Assembly: GCA_963837165.1 (NCBI GenBank)
Contig: CAWIMD010000002.1
Coordinates: forward strand, 124,001 to 188,000
From: JAENWD01 sp963837165
GTDB taxonomy: Bacteria; Acidobacteriota; Vicinamibacteria; Vicinamibacterales; JAENWD01
Length of the DNA: 64,000 nucleotides
Reading direction: 5' to 3'
Shown piece by piece: positions 16,801 through 25,920 of this stretch. The notes below the pieces were generated by a model, which was not told where the DNA came from, searched no databases, and was given only the letters and a program-made list of their open reading frames with translations. Position numbers and translations under genes: made by a program. Positions within the stretch are counted from its first letter, which is position 1; the number at the start of each line of letters is the position of its first letter.

Positions 16801-18145
16801 GTCGAATGAACGCGACCACCTCGTCGCGCTTCTCGGCCATGCGCTCGGGGGTGTCGGCTTCCAGGTTCAGCCGCAGGAGGGGCTCGGTGTTCGACGGCCG
16901 CACGTTGAAGTGCCACTCCGGGTATTCCACCGACACGCCGTCCAGCCGCGACACGGCCCCGTCGGCGTACCGCGCGGCCAGCCCCTCCAGCTTGGCCGAG
17001 GCGACATCCATGCCGGCGACCTTCGTGTTGATCTCGCCCGAGATGAAGTAGCGCGCGTTCAGGGGCGCCAGCAGCTGCGCGAGCGACTGTTCCTTCGTGG
17101 ACATCAGCTCCAGCAGCATCATCGCGGGGATGAACCCGTTGTCCGCGTAGAAGTTGTCGCGGAAGTAGTAGTGCCCGGTCACCTCGCCGCCGAAGATGGC
17201 GTCGCGCTCGCGCATCGTCTTCTTGATGAACGAGTGGCCCACGCGGTTCATGATGGCGGTGCCGCCGAGTCGCTCCACGGTGTCTCTCACCGCGTGGCTC
17301 GCGCGCAGGTCGTAGACCACGGTGGAACCGGGATACTTGCGGAGGAACGCCTCGGCGAGCAGGGCGGTGATGAAGTCGCCGGAGACGAACTGGCCGTTGC
17401 CGTCGATGAAGAAGCAGCGGTCGGCGTCGCCATCCCACGCAATCCCGATGTCGGCGCGCTCCTTCACGACGCGATCCACGATGTGCGCACGGTTCTCCGC
17501 GATGAGCGGGTTGGCCTCGTGGTTGGGGAACCGCCCGTCCACCTCCATGCACATCGGGATGGTGCGGCAGGGGAGCTGCGCGAACAGCTTCGGCGCCACG
17601 AGCCCGCCCATGCCGTTGCCGGCGTCGAGGACGCAGCGGAACGGCTTGATCGCGGCCGGATCGATGAACGAGAACACGTGGCGCACGTACGCGTCGAGCG
17701 CGTGCTTCTCGGAGCGCTTGCCGCGAACGGCTGACGGCGCCGGCAGCGTGCCCTTCCGGATCATGTCGCGGATCTCGCCCAGCCCCGTGTCGCCGGACAG
17801 GGGCTGCGCCTCGGCGCGGACCATCTTGACGCCGTTGTACTGCGGCGGGTTGTGCGACGCGGTGATCTGCGCGCCGCCCTCGAGCCCTTCGGCGGCGACG
17901 ACGTAGTAGAGCATGTCGGTCGCCATCATGCCGCAGTCGACGACGTCGGCGCCCTGGAGGAGCGCGCCGTCGATGAACGCCTCGGCCAGGGAGGGCGACG
18001 AGAGGCGCATGTCGCGCGAGACGGCGATCTGCTTCGCACCCAGGTAGGCCACGAAGCCGCGGCCAATCTCGTGCGCGATGGTCTCGTCCAGCTCCTGCGG
18101 ATACAACGCGCGGACGTCGTAGGCCTTGAAGATGTTCGGATCCAT
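16796..18145 (-). CDS. manB: Phosphomannomutase/phosphoglucomutase
   Basis: A 449-residue alpha-D-phosphohexomutase that interconverts mannose- or glucose-6-phosphate and the 1-phosphate for sugar-nucleotide synthesis. Catalytic serine loop TASHNP (95-100), metal loop DGDADR near residue 240, sugar-binding GGEVTGHYYFRDN, and phosphate-binding RPSNTEPLLRL near the C-terminus. It follows the nucleotidyltransferase by 12 bases, so the two make a sugar-1-phosphate and then activate it. The last codons and stop run into the heptad repeat. Confidence 0.93.
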   Translation of the reverse strand: MDPNIFKAYDVRALYPQELDETIAHEIGRGFVAYLGAKQIAVSRDMRLSSPSLAEAFIDGALLQGADVVDCGMMATDMLYYVVAAEGLEGGAQITASHNPPQYNGVKMVRAEAQPLSGDTGLGEIRDMIRKGTLPAPSAVRGKRSEKHALDAYVRHVFSFIDPAAIKPFRCVLDAGNGMGGLVAPKLFAQLPCRTIPMCMEVDGRFPNHEANPLIAENRAHIVDRVVKERADIGIAWDGDADRCFFIDGNGQFVSGDFITALLAEAFLRKYPGSTVVYDLRASHAVRDTVERLGGTAIMNRVGHSFIKKTMRERDAIFGGEVTGHYYFRDNFYADNGFIPAMMLLELMSTKEQSLAQLLAPLNARYFISGEINTKVAGMDVASAKLEGLAARYADGAVSRLDGVSVEYPEWHFNVRPSNTEPLLRLNLEADTPERMAEKRDEVVAFIRH

Positions 18146-18157
18146 GCGGCTGGGTCC

Positions 18158-19216
18158 TCAGAGGCGGCTGTAGTCGGTCACGACGCTCTTGTCGCCGAGG
18201 ACCGCGCCCGGCCCGACCTCGGCGCCACGGCCGACGTGCACGTGACGGCCCGCGATCGCGTCGGTCATGTGCGCGTCCTGGCAGACGCGTCCGGTCGCCC
18301 AGACGATGCTGCCGGAGACGCGCGCGTGCTCCTCCACCACGACGCCGTGGCCGAGCACCGAGTAGGCGCCGACGTGCGCGCCGGCGCGGATGACGGTGCC
18401 GGCATCCAGGAACGCCGGTCCCTCCACCACGGCGCCGTCTTCCACCCGCACGTCCTCGGCGCGGTGGACGTGCCCCGGCGTGCCCTCGGCGAACGGCGGC
18501 GTGCGGTAGCGGCCGTCCATGACGTCGCGGTGGACCTGCATGTACTTCTCGGGCGTGCCGATGTCGATCCAGTACCCGTCGTACCTGTAGGCGACGAACA
18601 CCTCGCCCCGCTCGATGAACGACGGAAAGAAGCTGCGCTCGATCGACCACGGCGTGTCGCGCGGGATGCGGTCGAACGTGTCGGGCTCGAGCACGTAGAT
18701 CCCGGCGTTGATGTAGTTCGTGGTGATCTCGTCGGGCGACGGCTTCTCGAGGAACCGCCGGACGTTGCCGGCGCGGTCGGTCTCGACCAGGCCATAGGCG
18801 GACGGGTTGTCCACCCTCGTCAGCACGATCGTCGCGCGCGCCTTCCGCTCGCGGTGCAGCTGGAGCACGGCCTGCAGGTCCACCTGCGTCAGCACGTCCC
18901 CGTTGAAGACCACGACCGAGTCGGTCAGCGAGTCGCCCGCGTACCGCACGGCGCCACCGGTGCCGAGCGGCGACGGCTCGACGACGTACCGGATCTTGAT
19001 GCCGATCCGGGACCCGTCGCCGAAGACATCCTCGATGCGCCGCGGCTGGTAGTTGAGGCTGAGGATGACCTCGTCGATCTCGGGCACCTGCCGCAGCAAA
19101 TCGATCTGGTAGTGCAGGAACGGCCGGTTGAAGATCGGCACGATGGGCTTCGGCGTGTGGAGCGTCAGGGGCCGCAGACGCGTGCCCTTGCCCCCCGCGA
19201 GGAGGATGGCTTTCAT
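18158..19216 (-). CDS. Sugar-1-phosphate nucleotidyltransferase with left-handed beta-helix
   Basis: A 352-residue enzyme. The N-terminal Rossmann-like transferase domain begins ILLAGGKGTRLRPLT (4-18) and continues with FNGDVL and EKPSPDE; the C-terminal third is a hexapeptide-repeat beta-helix (AGAHVGAYSVLGHGVVVEEH). Domain order is that of mannose-1-phosphate guanylyltransferase or glucose-1-phosphate nucleotidyltransferases. With manB next door GDP-mannose formation is the best guess. ATG 19216 fits the family start; eight more codons are open upstream. Confidence 0.85.
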   Translation of the reverse strand: MKAILLAGGKGTRLRPLTLHTPKPIVPIFNRPFLHYQIDLLRQVPEIDEVILSLNYQPRRIEDVFGDGSRIGIKIRYVVEPSPLGTGGAVRYAGDSLTDSVVVFNGDVLTQVDLQAVLQLHRERKARATIVLTRVDNPSAYGLVETDRAGNVRRFLEKPSPDEITTNYINAGIYVLEPDTFDRIPRDTPWSIERSFFPSFIERGEVFVAYRYDGYWIDIGTPEKYMQVHRDVMDGRYRTPPFAEGTPGHVHRAEDVRVEDGAVVEGPAFLDAGTVIRAGAHVGAYSVLGHGVVVEEHARVSGSIVWATGRVCQDAHMTDAIAGRHVHVGRGAEVGPGAVLGDKSVVTDYSRL

Positions 19217-19276
19217 GGCAAACGCACCATGATACCGCAAGCGCGGACCGCAGAAGGTCGACCGGAGCGCGTGGGT

Positions 19277-19282
19277 TACAAT
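19277..19282 (+). promoter_or_regulatory. -10 box TACAAT of pgsA
   Basis: TACAAT, 14 bases before the pgsA ATG, in the 80-bp divergent gap. A leader of about seven nucleotides without ribosome site is predicted. Confidence 0.5.
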
Positions 19283-19296
19283 TGCCTCACGCGCCC

Positions 19297-19902
19297 ATGA
19301 ACCTGCCGAACGCGCTGACCGTCACGCGGATCTTTCTGGTTCCGCTGCTGGTCGTCGTGCTGCTCACGAAGTTCGAGGGGCATGCGATCCTCGGCGTGCC
19401 GACGCCCCTCGTGGCGGCGGCGATCTTCGGGCTCGCCTCGGTGACCGACTGGCTGGACGGCTACCTCGCGCGCCGGCGCGGGCAGGTCACCTCGCTCGGG
19501 CGGATGATGGACCCGATCGCCGACAAGCTGCTCACCTCGGCCGCCTTCATCTCCCTCGTCCAGCTCGGCCTGGCCCCGGCATGGATCGTCGCCGTGATCA
19601 TCGGGCGCGAGCTCGCCGTGACGGGGCTCAGGAGCCTCGCCTCGGCCCGGGGAGCCGGCTTCGGGGCGTCGCCGCTCGGCAAGATCAAGATGGTGTCGCA
19701 GGTCACGGCCATCCTGCTCCTGATCCTCGGACAGAACGGCGCGCAGCCGTTCCTGTGGCTCGGGCAGCTCGCGCTCTGGATCGTGCTGCTGACGGCGCTC
19801 GTCTCGGCGCTGGATTACTACCGCACCTACCAGGCGGCGCCCGGGCCCGCCGACGTCGCGGATTTCGAGGAAGCGCGGCGGCGCAGCCGGCGCACGGGTT
19901 GA
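19297..19902 (+). CDS. pgsA: CDP-diacylglycerol-glycerol-3-phosphate 3-phosphatidyltransferase
   Basis: A 201-residue inner-membrane enzyme making phosphatidylglycerol-phosphate. It begins MNLPNALTVTRIFLVPLL, typical of the family, and carries the CDP-alcohol transferase motif: DWLDGYLAR-x8-G-x3-D-x3-D is complete in residues ~52-78. About five transmembrane segments and a basic tail (RRRSRRTG) are visible. ATG 19297 matches the family N-terminus. Convergent with bamD. Confidence 0.94.
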   Translation: MNLPNALTVTRIFLVPLLVVVLLTKFEGHAILGVPTPLVAAAIFGLASVTDWLDGYLARRRGQVTSLGRMMDPIADKLLTSAAFISLVQLGLAPAWIVAVIIGRELAVTGLRSLASARGAGFGASPLGKIKMVSQVTAILLLILGQNGAQPFLWLGQLALWIVLLTALVSALDYYRTYQAAPGPADVADFEEARRRSRRTG

Positions 19903-19912
19903 GGCGGCGCGG

Positions 19913-20830
19913 CTACTTCGGCGCGGGCCCCTGCACGACCGGCGTGGCGGTGGTGCTCGCCGGCGTCGCCTCGGCACCCGCGGCGGCGGGCGCGGCGGCA
20001 GCCGCGCCGGCAGGTGCGCCCTTGGGCGGCGCCTTGAGATCGAGCTGGGCGACCAGCTCGTCGCGCCGCTGCCTGGCCTGTTCCAGGTACTCGCTCGCCT
20101 GGAATTCCGCGATCAGCTTCTCGTAATAGGGCAGCGCCTCGGCGCCCAGCTTCACCTTCACGAGCGACTCGCCGAGATAGAAGTACGCGCCATCGCGGCC
20201 CGTATACGCCGGGTCAGCCTTCAGCAGGCCCTTCAGCCGGTCGATCGCGCCCGGGTACCAGCGCTCGCGGTAGTAGAAGACCCCCACCTGGTACTCGTGC
20301 TGGCTGAGCCGGTCGCGCGCCTCGCGCAGCCGGGCCTTGCCGTCCGCCAGCATGCTGCTGTGCGGGTACCGGGCCACGAAGACCTCGAACTCCTGTACCG
20401 CCGCCTTCGTCTCGGTCTGGTCCCGCTGCGAGGAGCGCATCTGCTCGAAGTGCGTCATTCCGAGCTGGTACTGCGCGTAGTCGGCGCGCGGGCTGGTCGG
20501 GTAGAACGTGAGGAATTCCTTGTACTCGTTGGCGGCCAGGATCAGCGACTCGGTGGAGTTCTCGCCGAGGTACGAATCGGCGAGGCCGAGTTTCGCGTCA
20601 GGGCGATAGGTGCTCTGCGGGTACGAGTCGATGATGCGCCGGAAGTACTCGCGCGCAGTGAGCCAGTGCTTGTCGCCCAGCGAGGCCGAGCCCTTGTCGA
20701 ACAGGAACTTGTCGGGCTGGCCTCCCTTCGGCAGCACGTCCTTCTTGCCGCCGCAGGCGGCGGCCGAGAAGACGATCGCGAGGACGGACAGGCCACGGAC
20801 CAGGGTGTGCGATCGGAAGAGCGTCATCAT
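19913..20830 (-). CDS. bamD: Outer-membrane assembly lipoprotein BamD (TPR)
   Basis: A 305-residue lipoprotein with about five TPR-like repeats (WLTAREYFRRIIDSYPQSTY, ANEYKEFLTFYPTSPRADYA, AVQEFEVFVARYPHSSMLAD), the pattern of BamD/ComL, which helps BamA insert outer-membrane proteins. The signal sequence ends at Cys26 (SAAAC), a slightly imperfect lipobox. The tail is a low-complexity Ala/Pro/Thr stretch. Tandem ATGs are at 20830 and 20827; the first forms an ATGA overlap with the stop of the epimerase gene and is preferred. Last gene of the leftward operon. Confidence 0.85.
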   Translation of the reverse strand: MMTLFRSHTLVRGLSVLAIVFSAAACGGKKDVLPKGGQPDKFLFDKGSASLGDKHWLTAREYFRRIIDSYPQSTYRPDAKLGLADSYLGENSTESLILAANEYKEFLTFYPTSPRADYAQYQLGMTHFEQMRSSQRDQTETKAAVQEFEVFVARYPHSSMLADGKARLREARDRLSQHEYQVGVFYYRERWYPGAIDRLKGLLKADPAYTGRDGAYFYLGESLVKVKLGAEALPYYEKLIAEFQASEYLEQARQRRDELVAQLDLKAPPKGAPAGAAAAAPAAAGAEATPASTTATPVVQGPAPK

Positions 20831-21774
20831 GCAGGTACGCGCGAAGAAAGAAGCCATCGGTACTCGGCGTGGAGGCCGTCGGCCAGAGACGTGGCTGGCG
20901 CGAAGCCGAGATCGGCGCGCGCCAGGGAAGTGTCCGCGAAGGTGTCGCGCATGTCGCCTTTCTGCGTGCCCTCGCGGCGCACGTCCAGCGTCTTGCCGCT
21001 GATGGCGGCGATCAGGTCGAGCACCTGGTTCACCGAGACGCGGGATCCGCCGCCGACGTTGTAGGCGCGACCCGGGACGCCCTTCTCGGCGGCGAGGATC
21101 GTCGCGGCGACGGCGTCGCTCACGTAGGTGAAGTCCCGCGTCTGCTCGCCGTCGCCGAAGACGACGATCGGTCCGCCGTCGATCGCGGCGCGGAGAAACC
21201 GGTGGAAGCCCATGTCGGGGCGCTGCCGCGGCCCGTAGACCGTGAAGTACCGGACGGCGGTCGCCGGCACGCCGTGATTGGCCGCGTACAGATGGCACAG
21301 CTGCTCGGCGGCGAGCTTCGTCACGCCATACGGCGACAGCGGCCGCGGCAGCACCTGCTCGTCCATGGGCATCGGCGCCTCGTCGCCGTACACCGACGAG
21401 CTGGAGGCGTACACCAGCTTCTCGATCGGCTGCCCGACGACGGCTTCGAGCAGCACCTGGGTGGCCTCGATGTTGTTGGCGGTGTAGACCCGGAAGTCGC
21501 GTCCCCAGCTCTTGCGCACGCCCGCCTGGGCGGCCAGGTGAAAGACGTGGGTGACGCCCTCGAGCAGCGCGCCGAGATCGGCGTCCTGGATCGTGCTCTC
21601 GGCGAACTGGAACCCGTCCCGCGTCCCCACCGCGGCGAGGTTCGCTTCCTTCATCGCCCGGGGATAGTAGTCGGTGAAGCAGTCCACGCCCCGAACCCTG
21701 GCCCCGCGGTCCAGCAGGTGCTCGGCCAGATGGGAGCCGATGAAGCCGGCCACGCCGGTCACGAGTGCCTTCAT
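20827..21774 (-). CDS. NAD-dependent nucleotide-sugar epimerase
   Basis: A 315-residue extended-SDR enzyme. The NAD-binding GVAGFIGSHL (8-17) and the catalytic pair YASSSSVYGDE...YGVTKLAAEQL (Ser and Tyr-x3-Lys) are clear, as is RYFTVYGPRQRPDMG, typical of UDP-glucuronate or UDP-glucose 4-epimerases. Exact substrate uncertain. ATG 21774 overlaps the upstream thioesterase stop by four bases; the longer frame to 21810 is only an extension into that gene. Confidence 0.86.
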   Translation of the reverse strand: MKALVTGVAGFIGSHLAEHLLDRGARVRGVDCFTDYYPRAMKEANLAAVGTRDGFQFAESTIQDADLGALLEGVTHVFHLAAQAGVRKSWGRDFRVYTANNIEATQVLLEAVVGQPIEKLVYASSSSVYGDEAPMPMDEQVLPRPLSPYGVTKLAAEQLCHLYAANHGVPATAVRYFTVYGPRQRPDMGFHRFLRAAIDGGPIVVFGDGEQTRDFTYVSDAVAATILAAEKGVPGRAYNVGGGSRVSVNQVLDLIAAISGKTLDVRREGTQKGDMRDTFADTSLARADLGFAPATSLADGLHAEYRWLLSSRVPA

Positions 21775-22175
21775 TGGAAAAGGTCTCTCACGCGCTCGGG
21801 AAGACGGCACGGGCGCCCGTCGCCGTTGACGGCGGCGTGCAGTGTCCGCCCCGTGGCGGTGACTGCCTCGTCGCTGCGACGCACCGCCTCGTACTCGAAC
21901 GATACCCGGACCGCCGAGACCAGCCGCCCGTTCGTCCGGATCTCGATCTCCTCATCGTACCGCGCCGGCCGGAGGTACTGACAGTGCGCCTCGATCACCG
22001 GCAACTGGAACCCGGCCTGCTCCATTTCGCGATACGACCAGCCGAGATGGCGGAGCAGGTCCGTCCGGCCCACCTCGAACCAGACGAAGTAGTGCGCGTG
22101 ATAGGCCACATGCATCTGATCCGTTTCGGCGTACCGCACCCGAACCACCGTCTTGGCGCTCAGCTGCCCGGTCAC
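21771..22175 (-). CDS. YbgC-like acyl-CoA thioesterase
   Basis: A 134-residue single hotdog domain. The family signature RVRYAETDQMHVAYHAHYF contains the catalytic Asp and the helix start; YFVWFEVGRTDLL and LVSAVRVSFEYEA follow. YbgC-type enzymes hydrolyse short acyl-CoAs or acyl-ACPs and are often near envelope genes. Linked by four-base overlaps to rpe upstream and the epimerase downstream. Confidence 0.87.
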   Translation of the reverse strand: MTGQLSAKTVVRVRYAETDQMHVAYHAHYFVWFEVGRTDLLRHLGWSYREMEQAGFQLPVIEAHCQYLRPARYDEEIEIRTNGRLVSAVRVSFEYEAVRRSDEAVTATGRTLHAAVNGDGRPCRLPERVRDLFQ

Positions 22176-22855
22176 GGACGCCCGACACCCGCGGCCGCGT
22201 CAACCGCCAGCGCCCGCAACTCCCGTGCCGCCTGCTCGGGGTCCAGCACCGCGAAGATGGCCGCGCCGGCCACCACGATGTCCGCCCCGGCCCGGACGAC
22301 GCGCGCGACGTTGGTCCGGTCCAGCCCGCCGTCCACCTCAATGGCCGCGCGGCTGCCGGTCCGGTCCAGCAACTCCCGCACCCGCACGATCTTAGACTCG
22401 CTCGCCTCGATAAAGGCCTGTCCGCCAAAGCCGGGATTCACCGACATCACCAGGGCGACGTCGAACTGGCCGGCAACCTCCTCGAGCACGGCCGGCGGCG
22501 TGGACGGGTTGAGAGCCACACCGGCCCCGCAGCCGAGCTGGCGGATGGCCTGGAGCGTGCGGTGCAGATGGGGCAGCACCTCGGCGTGCACGGTGAGCAC
22601 GTTGCCGCCAGCCTCGGCGAACACCTCGAGGTATCGGTCGGGCTCGGCAATCATCAGGTGCACGTCCAGCGGCAGGTCGGTGGTCCGCCGGACCGCCTTC
22701 ACGATCGCGGGTCCGATCGTGAGGTTGGGGACGAAGTGCCCGTCCATCACGTCGAGGTGGATCTGGTCGGCTCCGCCGCGTTCCATCATGCGGACGGCGT
22801 CGCCGAGCGCGGCGAAGTCGGCCGACAGGATCGACGGCGCAAGCCGCACGCTCAC
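22172..22855 (-). CDS. rpe: Ribulose-phosphate 3-epimerase
   Basis: A 227-residue TIM-barrel enzyme of the pentose phosphate pathway. Family elements: LAPSILSADFAALG, IHLDVMDGHFVPNLTIGP (metal His/Asp), LDVHLMIAEPDRY, MSVNPGFGGQAFIE and IEVDGGLDRTN (second Asp). GTG start at 22855 overlapping the PASTA gene stop by four bases. Confidence 0.95.
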   Translation of the reverse strand: MSVRLAPSILSADFAALGDAVRMMERGGADQIHLDVMDGHFVPNLTIGPAIVKAVRRTTDLPLDVHLMIAEPDRYLEVFAEAGGNVLTVHAEVLPHLHRTLQAIRQLGCGAGVALNPSTPPAVLEEVAGQFDVALVMSVNPGFGGQAFIEASESKIVRVRELLDRTGSRAAIEVDGGLDRTNVARVVRAGADIVVAGAAIFAVLDPEQAARELRALAVDAAAGVGRP

Positions 22856-23574
22856 TTGCTGACCTCGAGCGCAATCGCCTCGCCCGGCCCCACCTGGAAG
22901 CCGCCGGCAGGCGTCTGCCGAATCACGATGCCCGACGGCACGCCGGGGTAGGGCTGCGTGCCGACGACCGCAACGCGGAACCCGCGCCCGCGCAGCAGGT
23001 CGGCCGCCCGGTCGCCGTCCACGCCAATCAGGTCGGGCATGACGTAGCTCACGCCGCGCTCGCCGCGGTTGACCAGCAGGGCGACGCTGGCGGCGTGCGT
23101 GCCCGGCGCCGGGTCCTGCGCGACGACGGCATCCGGCGCGTAATCGTGGCTCCGGATCTCGGCGACGCCCGACACGGTGAGACCGTCCTGCGCCAGCCGC
23201 ACTTCGGCGGCGCGCTGGCCCTGGCCGACCAGGGCGGGGACGATGGTCGCTGCTTCACCCTCGCTGATCCAGACGTGCACGGACCGCTGCTGGCGCACGC
23301 GCATGCCCGGCGGCGGGTCCTGCTGGAGGATCTGCCCGGACGGCACCTTGGGATCCACGCGCCGGTTGTCGTCCACCCGCAGCATGAGCCCGAGCTCCTC
23401 CAATGTGGCGGAGGCCTGGTTCACCGTGCGGCCCGTCAGGTCCGGCACGGACACCTCGCTCGAGCGCACCGTGAAGCGAACGGCCAGGAAGGCAAAGAGC
23501 AGGAACGTGCCGCCGAGGGCGGCCAGCAGCACGAGTACCTTGCCTGCGCCCCAGACGCGGGACGTCAATGCCAT
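22852..23574 (-). CDS. Membrane-anchored triple-PASTA protein
   Basis: A 240-residue protein: a short cytoplasmic start, one membrane helix (about 11-33) and three consecutive PASTA domains (about 41-105, 108-172 and 175-240), recognisable from VPDLTGRTVNQAS, VPALVGQGQRAAE and MPDLIGVDGDRAA openings. PASTA domains bind muropeptides or penicillin-like ligands, usually as the sensor of PknB-type kinases; here no kinase domain is fused. Lies 34 bases after rsmB. Confidence 0.88.
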   Translation of the reverse strand: MALTSRVWGAGKVLVLLAALGGTFLLFAFLAVRFTVRSSEVSVPDLTGRTVNQASATLEELGLMLRVDDNRRVDPKVPSGQILQQDPPPGMRVRQQRSVHVWISEGEAATIVPALVGQGQRAAEVRLAQDGLTVSGVAEIRSHDYAPDAVVAQDPAPGTHAASVALLVNRGERGVSYVMPDLIGVDGDRAADLLRGRGFRVAVVGTQPYPGVPSGIVIRQTPAGGFQVGPGEAIALEVSK

Positions 23575-23608
23575 GCAACCTGAGAGTGTACTACAGCCCG
23601 GCGGGCCG

Positions 23609-24970
23609 TCAGGCCCGGCGATCGAGCGCCGCCGCGAAGAAGATCTCCAGCCCGTGGCGGTCCGGTCGGGTGGCCAGGAACCCGCGCGAATCGAGCAGCA
23701 TTTCCGGGACGCCGCCCTCGACCAGCGCGGCCCTGGCGGCCGGCGCGAACGCCGGGTGCCGGGCCAGGAACCCGGCGACCACGTCGTCGTTCTCCTCCGG
23801 CTCGCTGGAGCAGGTGGCGTAGATCAACCGGCCGCCGGGCGCGACCGCTCCGGCGGCCTGGTCGATCAGCCGTCCCTGCGTCCGCGCGGCGTCGGCCACG
23901 TCCTCTCTCGCGCGGCGCCACCTGATGTCCACGTCGCGGCGCAGCGTGCCGAGCCCGGTGCACGGGGCGTCCACGAGCACGAGATCGAAGATCGGTCCGA
24001 ACGGGACGCCGGCGGCGAGGTCCATCAGGACGACCGGCACCGAGGAGGCACCGGCCTGGTCGAGCCGCTGGCGCAGGAGGTCGACGCGGCGCGGCCGGCG
24101 GTCCGCGGCGACCAGCTGTCCGCCCGCCGCGAGCAGCCCGCCGAGCACCAGGGTCTTCCCGCCGGGCGAGGCGCACGCGTCGAGCATCCGGGACCGCCCG
24201 TGCGCGGCCAGCAAAGGCACCAGCTGCGATGCCTCGTCCTGCACGACGAACAGGCCGTCGGAGGCCAGCGGGGTCAGCAGCGGGTTGCCCGACTGCACCT
24301 GCAGGCCGTCCGGGGCGTATCGCAGCGGCGTTGTCTCGACGCCCACGCGGGCCAGCCCGGCCGCGAGCTCGTCGCGCGACACGCGGCGCGTATTGGCGCG
24401 CAGCGTCAGGGCGGGCTCCTCGTTGTCGAAGGCGACCCACGCGGCAGCAGTCGCCGGGCCGAGCCGATCGACCCAGCGCTCCACGAGCCAGCGCGGATGC
24501 GATCCCGTGATGCTGAGGCCGTCCAGCCACGCCTCCCGCGAGGCGTCGGGGTGGTCGGGCACGGGGGGCAGGTCGAGGCGCGGCCGCGATCGGCTGATCC
24601 GCCGGAGCACGGCATTCACCAGGCCGGCCGCGCTCGACTTGCCGGTCCGTCTCGTGAGGCTCACGTGGTCGTCCACGACTGCCGAGGCCGGCACGCGCGA
24701 GAGGAACAGGAGCTGGAAGGCGCCGAGGCGCATCACGTCCAGCACCTCGGCGTCGAGGCGGCCGAGGTCCCGGCTGGCCGCGCGCGCGATCAGCCAGTCC
24801 AGGCGGTTCCGCCAGCGGATGGTCCCGATGACCACCGTGGCGGCGAGCGCGCGGTCGCGCTCGTCGCGCACGCGGCCGCGCATGGCGGCCAGCGCATCGG
24901 GCAGGTCCTTGCGGCGGGTGGAGACCTCCCGCATCGCCTCGTACGCCGCGCGGCGGGCCGGGCTGATCAT
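23609..24970 (-). CDS. rsmB: 16S rRNA (cytosine-967-C5)-methyltransferase
   Basis: A 453-residue RsmB. The NusB-like N-terminal domain (~1-150) is followed by the Rossmann methyltransferase domain with SAM motif DACASPGGKTLVLGG, DAPCTGLGTLRRD (PC motif) and the catalytic-cysteine segment IYATCSSEPEEN. Methylates C967 of 16S rRNA. ATG at 24970 overlaps the fmt stop by four bases, the common fmt-rsmB order. Confidence 0.94.
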   Translation of the reverse strand: MISPARRAAYEAMREVSTRRKDLPDALAAMRGRVRDERDRALAATVVIGTIRWRNRLDWLIARAASRDLGRLDAEVLDVMRLGAFQLLFLSRVPASAVVDDHVSLTRRTGKSSAAGLVNAVLRRISRSRPRLDLPPVPDHPDASREAWLDGLSITGSHPRWLVERWVDRLGPATAAAWVAFDNEEPALTLRANTRRVSRDELAAGLARVGVETTPLRYAPDGLQVQSGNPLLTPLASDGLFVVQDEASQLVPLLAAHGRSRMLDACASPGGKTLVLGGLLAAGGQLVAADRRPRRVDLLRQRLDQAGASSVPVVLMDLAAGVPFGPIFDLVLVDAPCTGLGTLRRDVDIRWRRAREDVADAARTQGRLIDQAAGAVAPGGRLIYATCSSEPEENDDVVAGFLARHPAFAPAARAALVEGGVPEMLLDSRGFLATRPDRHGLEIFFAAALDRRA

Positions 24971-25920
24971 TCCATGCGCGCGCCGGCCGCCAGCCGATGG
25001 CCGGCCAGGAAGTCGCGGGCGGTCATGGTGCGGCGGCCTTCCGGGCGGAGCTCCAGCAGGCGGACGGTTCCGTGCCCCGCCGCGACGACCAGGCGATCTC
25101 CCTCGGCCTCGAGAATCGTGCCCGGCAGCGCCGAGGAGGGCGCCGGGCCATCCGACACGCCCGTCTTCAGCACGATCAGCCGGTGGCCGCCCACGATCGT
25201 GGACGCCAGCGGCCAGGGGTGCAGGCCGCGCACCTGGTTGTGCACCTCACGCGCGGACCGCCACCAGAAGATCGGCGCATCGTCTTTCGTGATGCGGTCC
25301 GCGTAGGTGACGCCGGCATCCGGCTGCGGCTCTTCGTGGATCGGACCCTCGGAGAGCCGCTCGACCGTTGCGCTCAGGAGGCCCGCGCCGAGGACGGCCA
25401 GCGCCGACTCCAGCTCGGCGCTGGTCTCATCCGGCCCGATCGGTCGGCGCGAGTTGGCGAGCATGGCGCCGGCATCCAGCTCGCGGACGATGCGCATGAT
25501 GGTGACGCCGGTTTCCGTGTCGCCCGCCAGTATGGCGCGGTGCACGGGCGCCGCGCCTCGCCAGCGGGGGAGCAGGGACGCGTGCACGTTGATGAGGCCG
25601 AGCCGCGGGATGGCGAGGATGACGTCGGGCAGAATCCGTCCGTACGCGGCAACGACGCCGAGGTCGGCATCCAACGCGCGCAACGCCGCCAGGAACGTCT
25701 CATCGCGCATCTTCTCTGGCTGGAGCACCGGCAGCCCGTGCTCCAGGGCCAGCCGCTTGACGGGACCGGCCGACAGATGTTGCCCGCGGCCGCGGGGGCG
25801 GTCCGGCTGCGTGACGACGCCGACCACGCGATGACGGGACGCGGCGAGCGCGGCGAGCGTGGGGACGGCGAACTCGGGGGTGCCGAAGAAGCCGATGCGC
25901 AGCGGAGCGTGCGTCACCAT
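24967..25920 (-). CDS. fmt: Methionyl-tRNA formyltransferase
   Basis: A 317-residue enzyme transferring a formyl group to initiator Met-tRNA. N-terminal IGFFGTPEFAVPTL, catalytic INVHASLLPRWRGAAPVHRA and ETGVTIM, then the C-terminal OB-like domain (VHNQVRGLHPWPLAS). The frame is open well upstream, but ATG 25920 matches the family start and overlaps the def stop by seven bases. Confidence 0.96.
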   Translation of the reverse strand: MVTHAPLRIGFFGTPEFAVPTLAALAASRHRVVGVVTQPDRPRGRGQHLSAGPVKRLALEHGLPVLQPEKMRDETFLAALRALDADLGVVAAYGRILPDVILAIPRLGLINVHASLLPRWRGAAPVHRAILAGDTETGVTIMRIVRELDAGAMLANSRRPIGPDETSAELESALAVLGAGLLSATVERLSEGPIHEEPQPDAGVTYADRITKDDAPIFWWRSAREVHNQVRGLHPWPLASTIVGGHRLIVLKTGVSDGPAPSSALPGTILEAEGDRLVVAAGHGTVRLLELRPEGRRTMTARDFLAGHRLAAGARME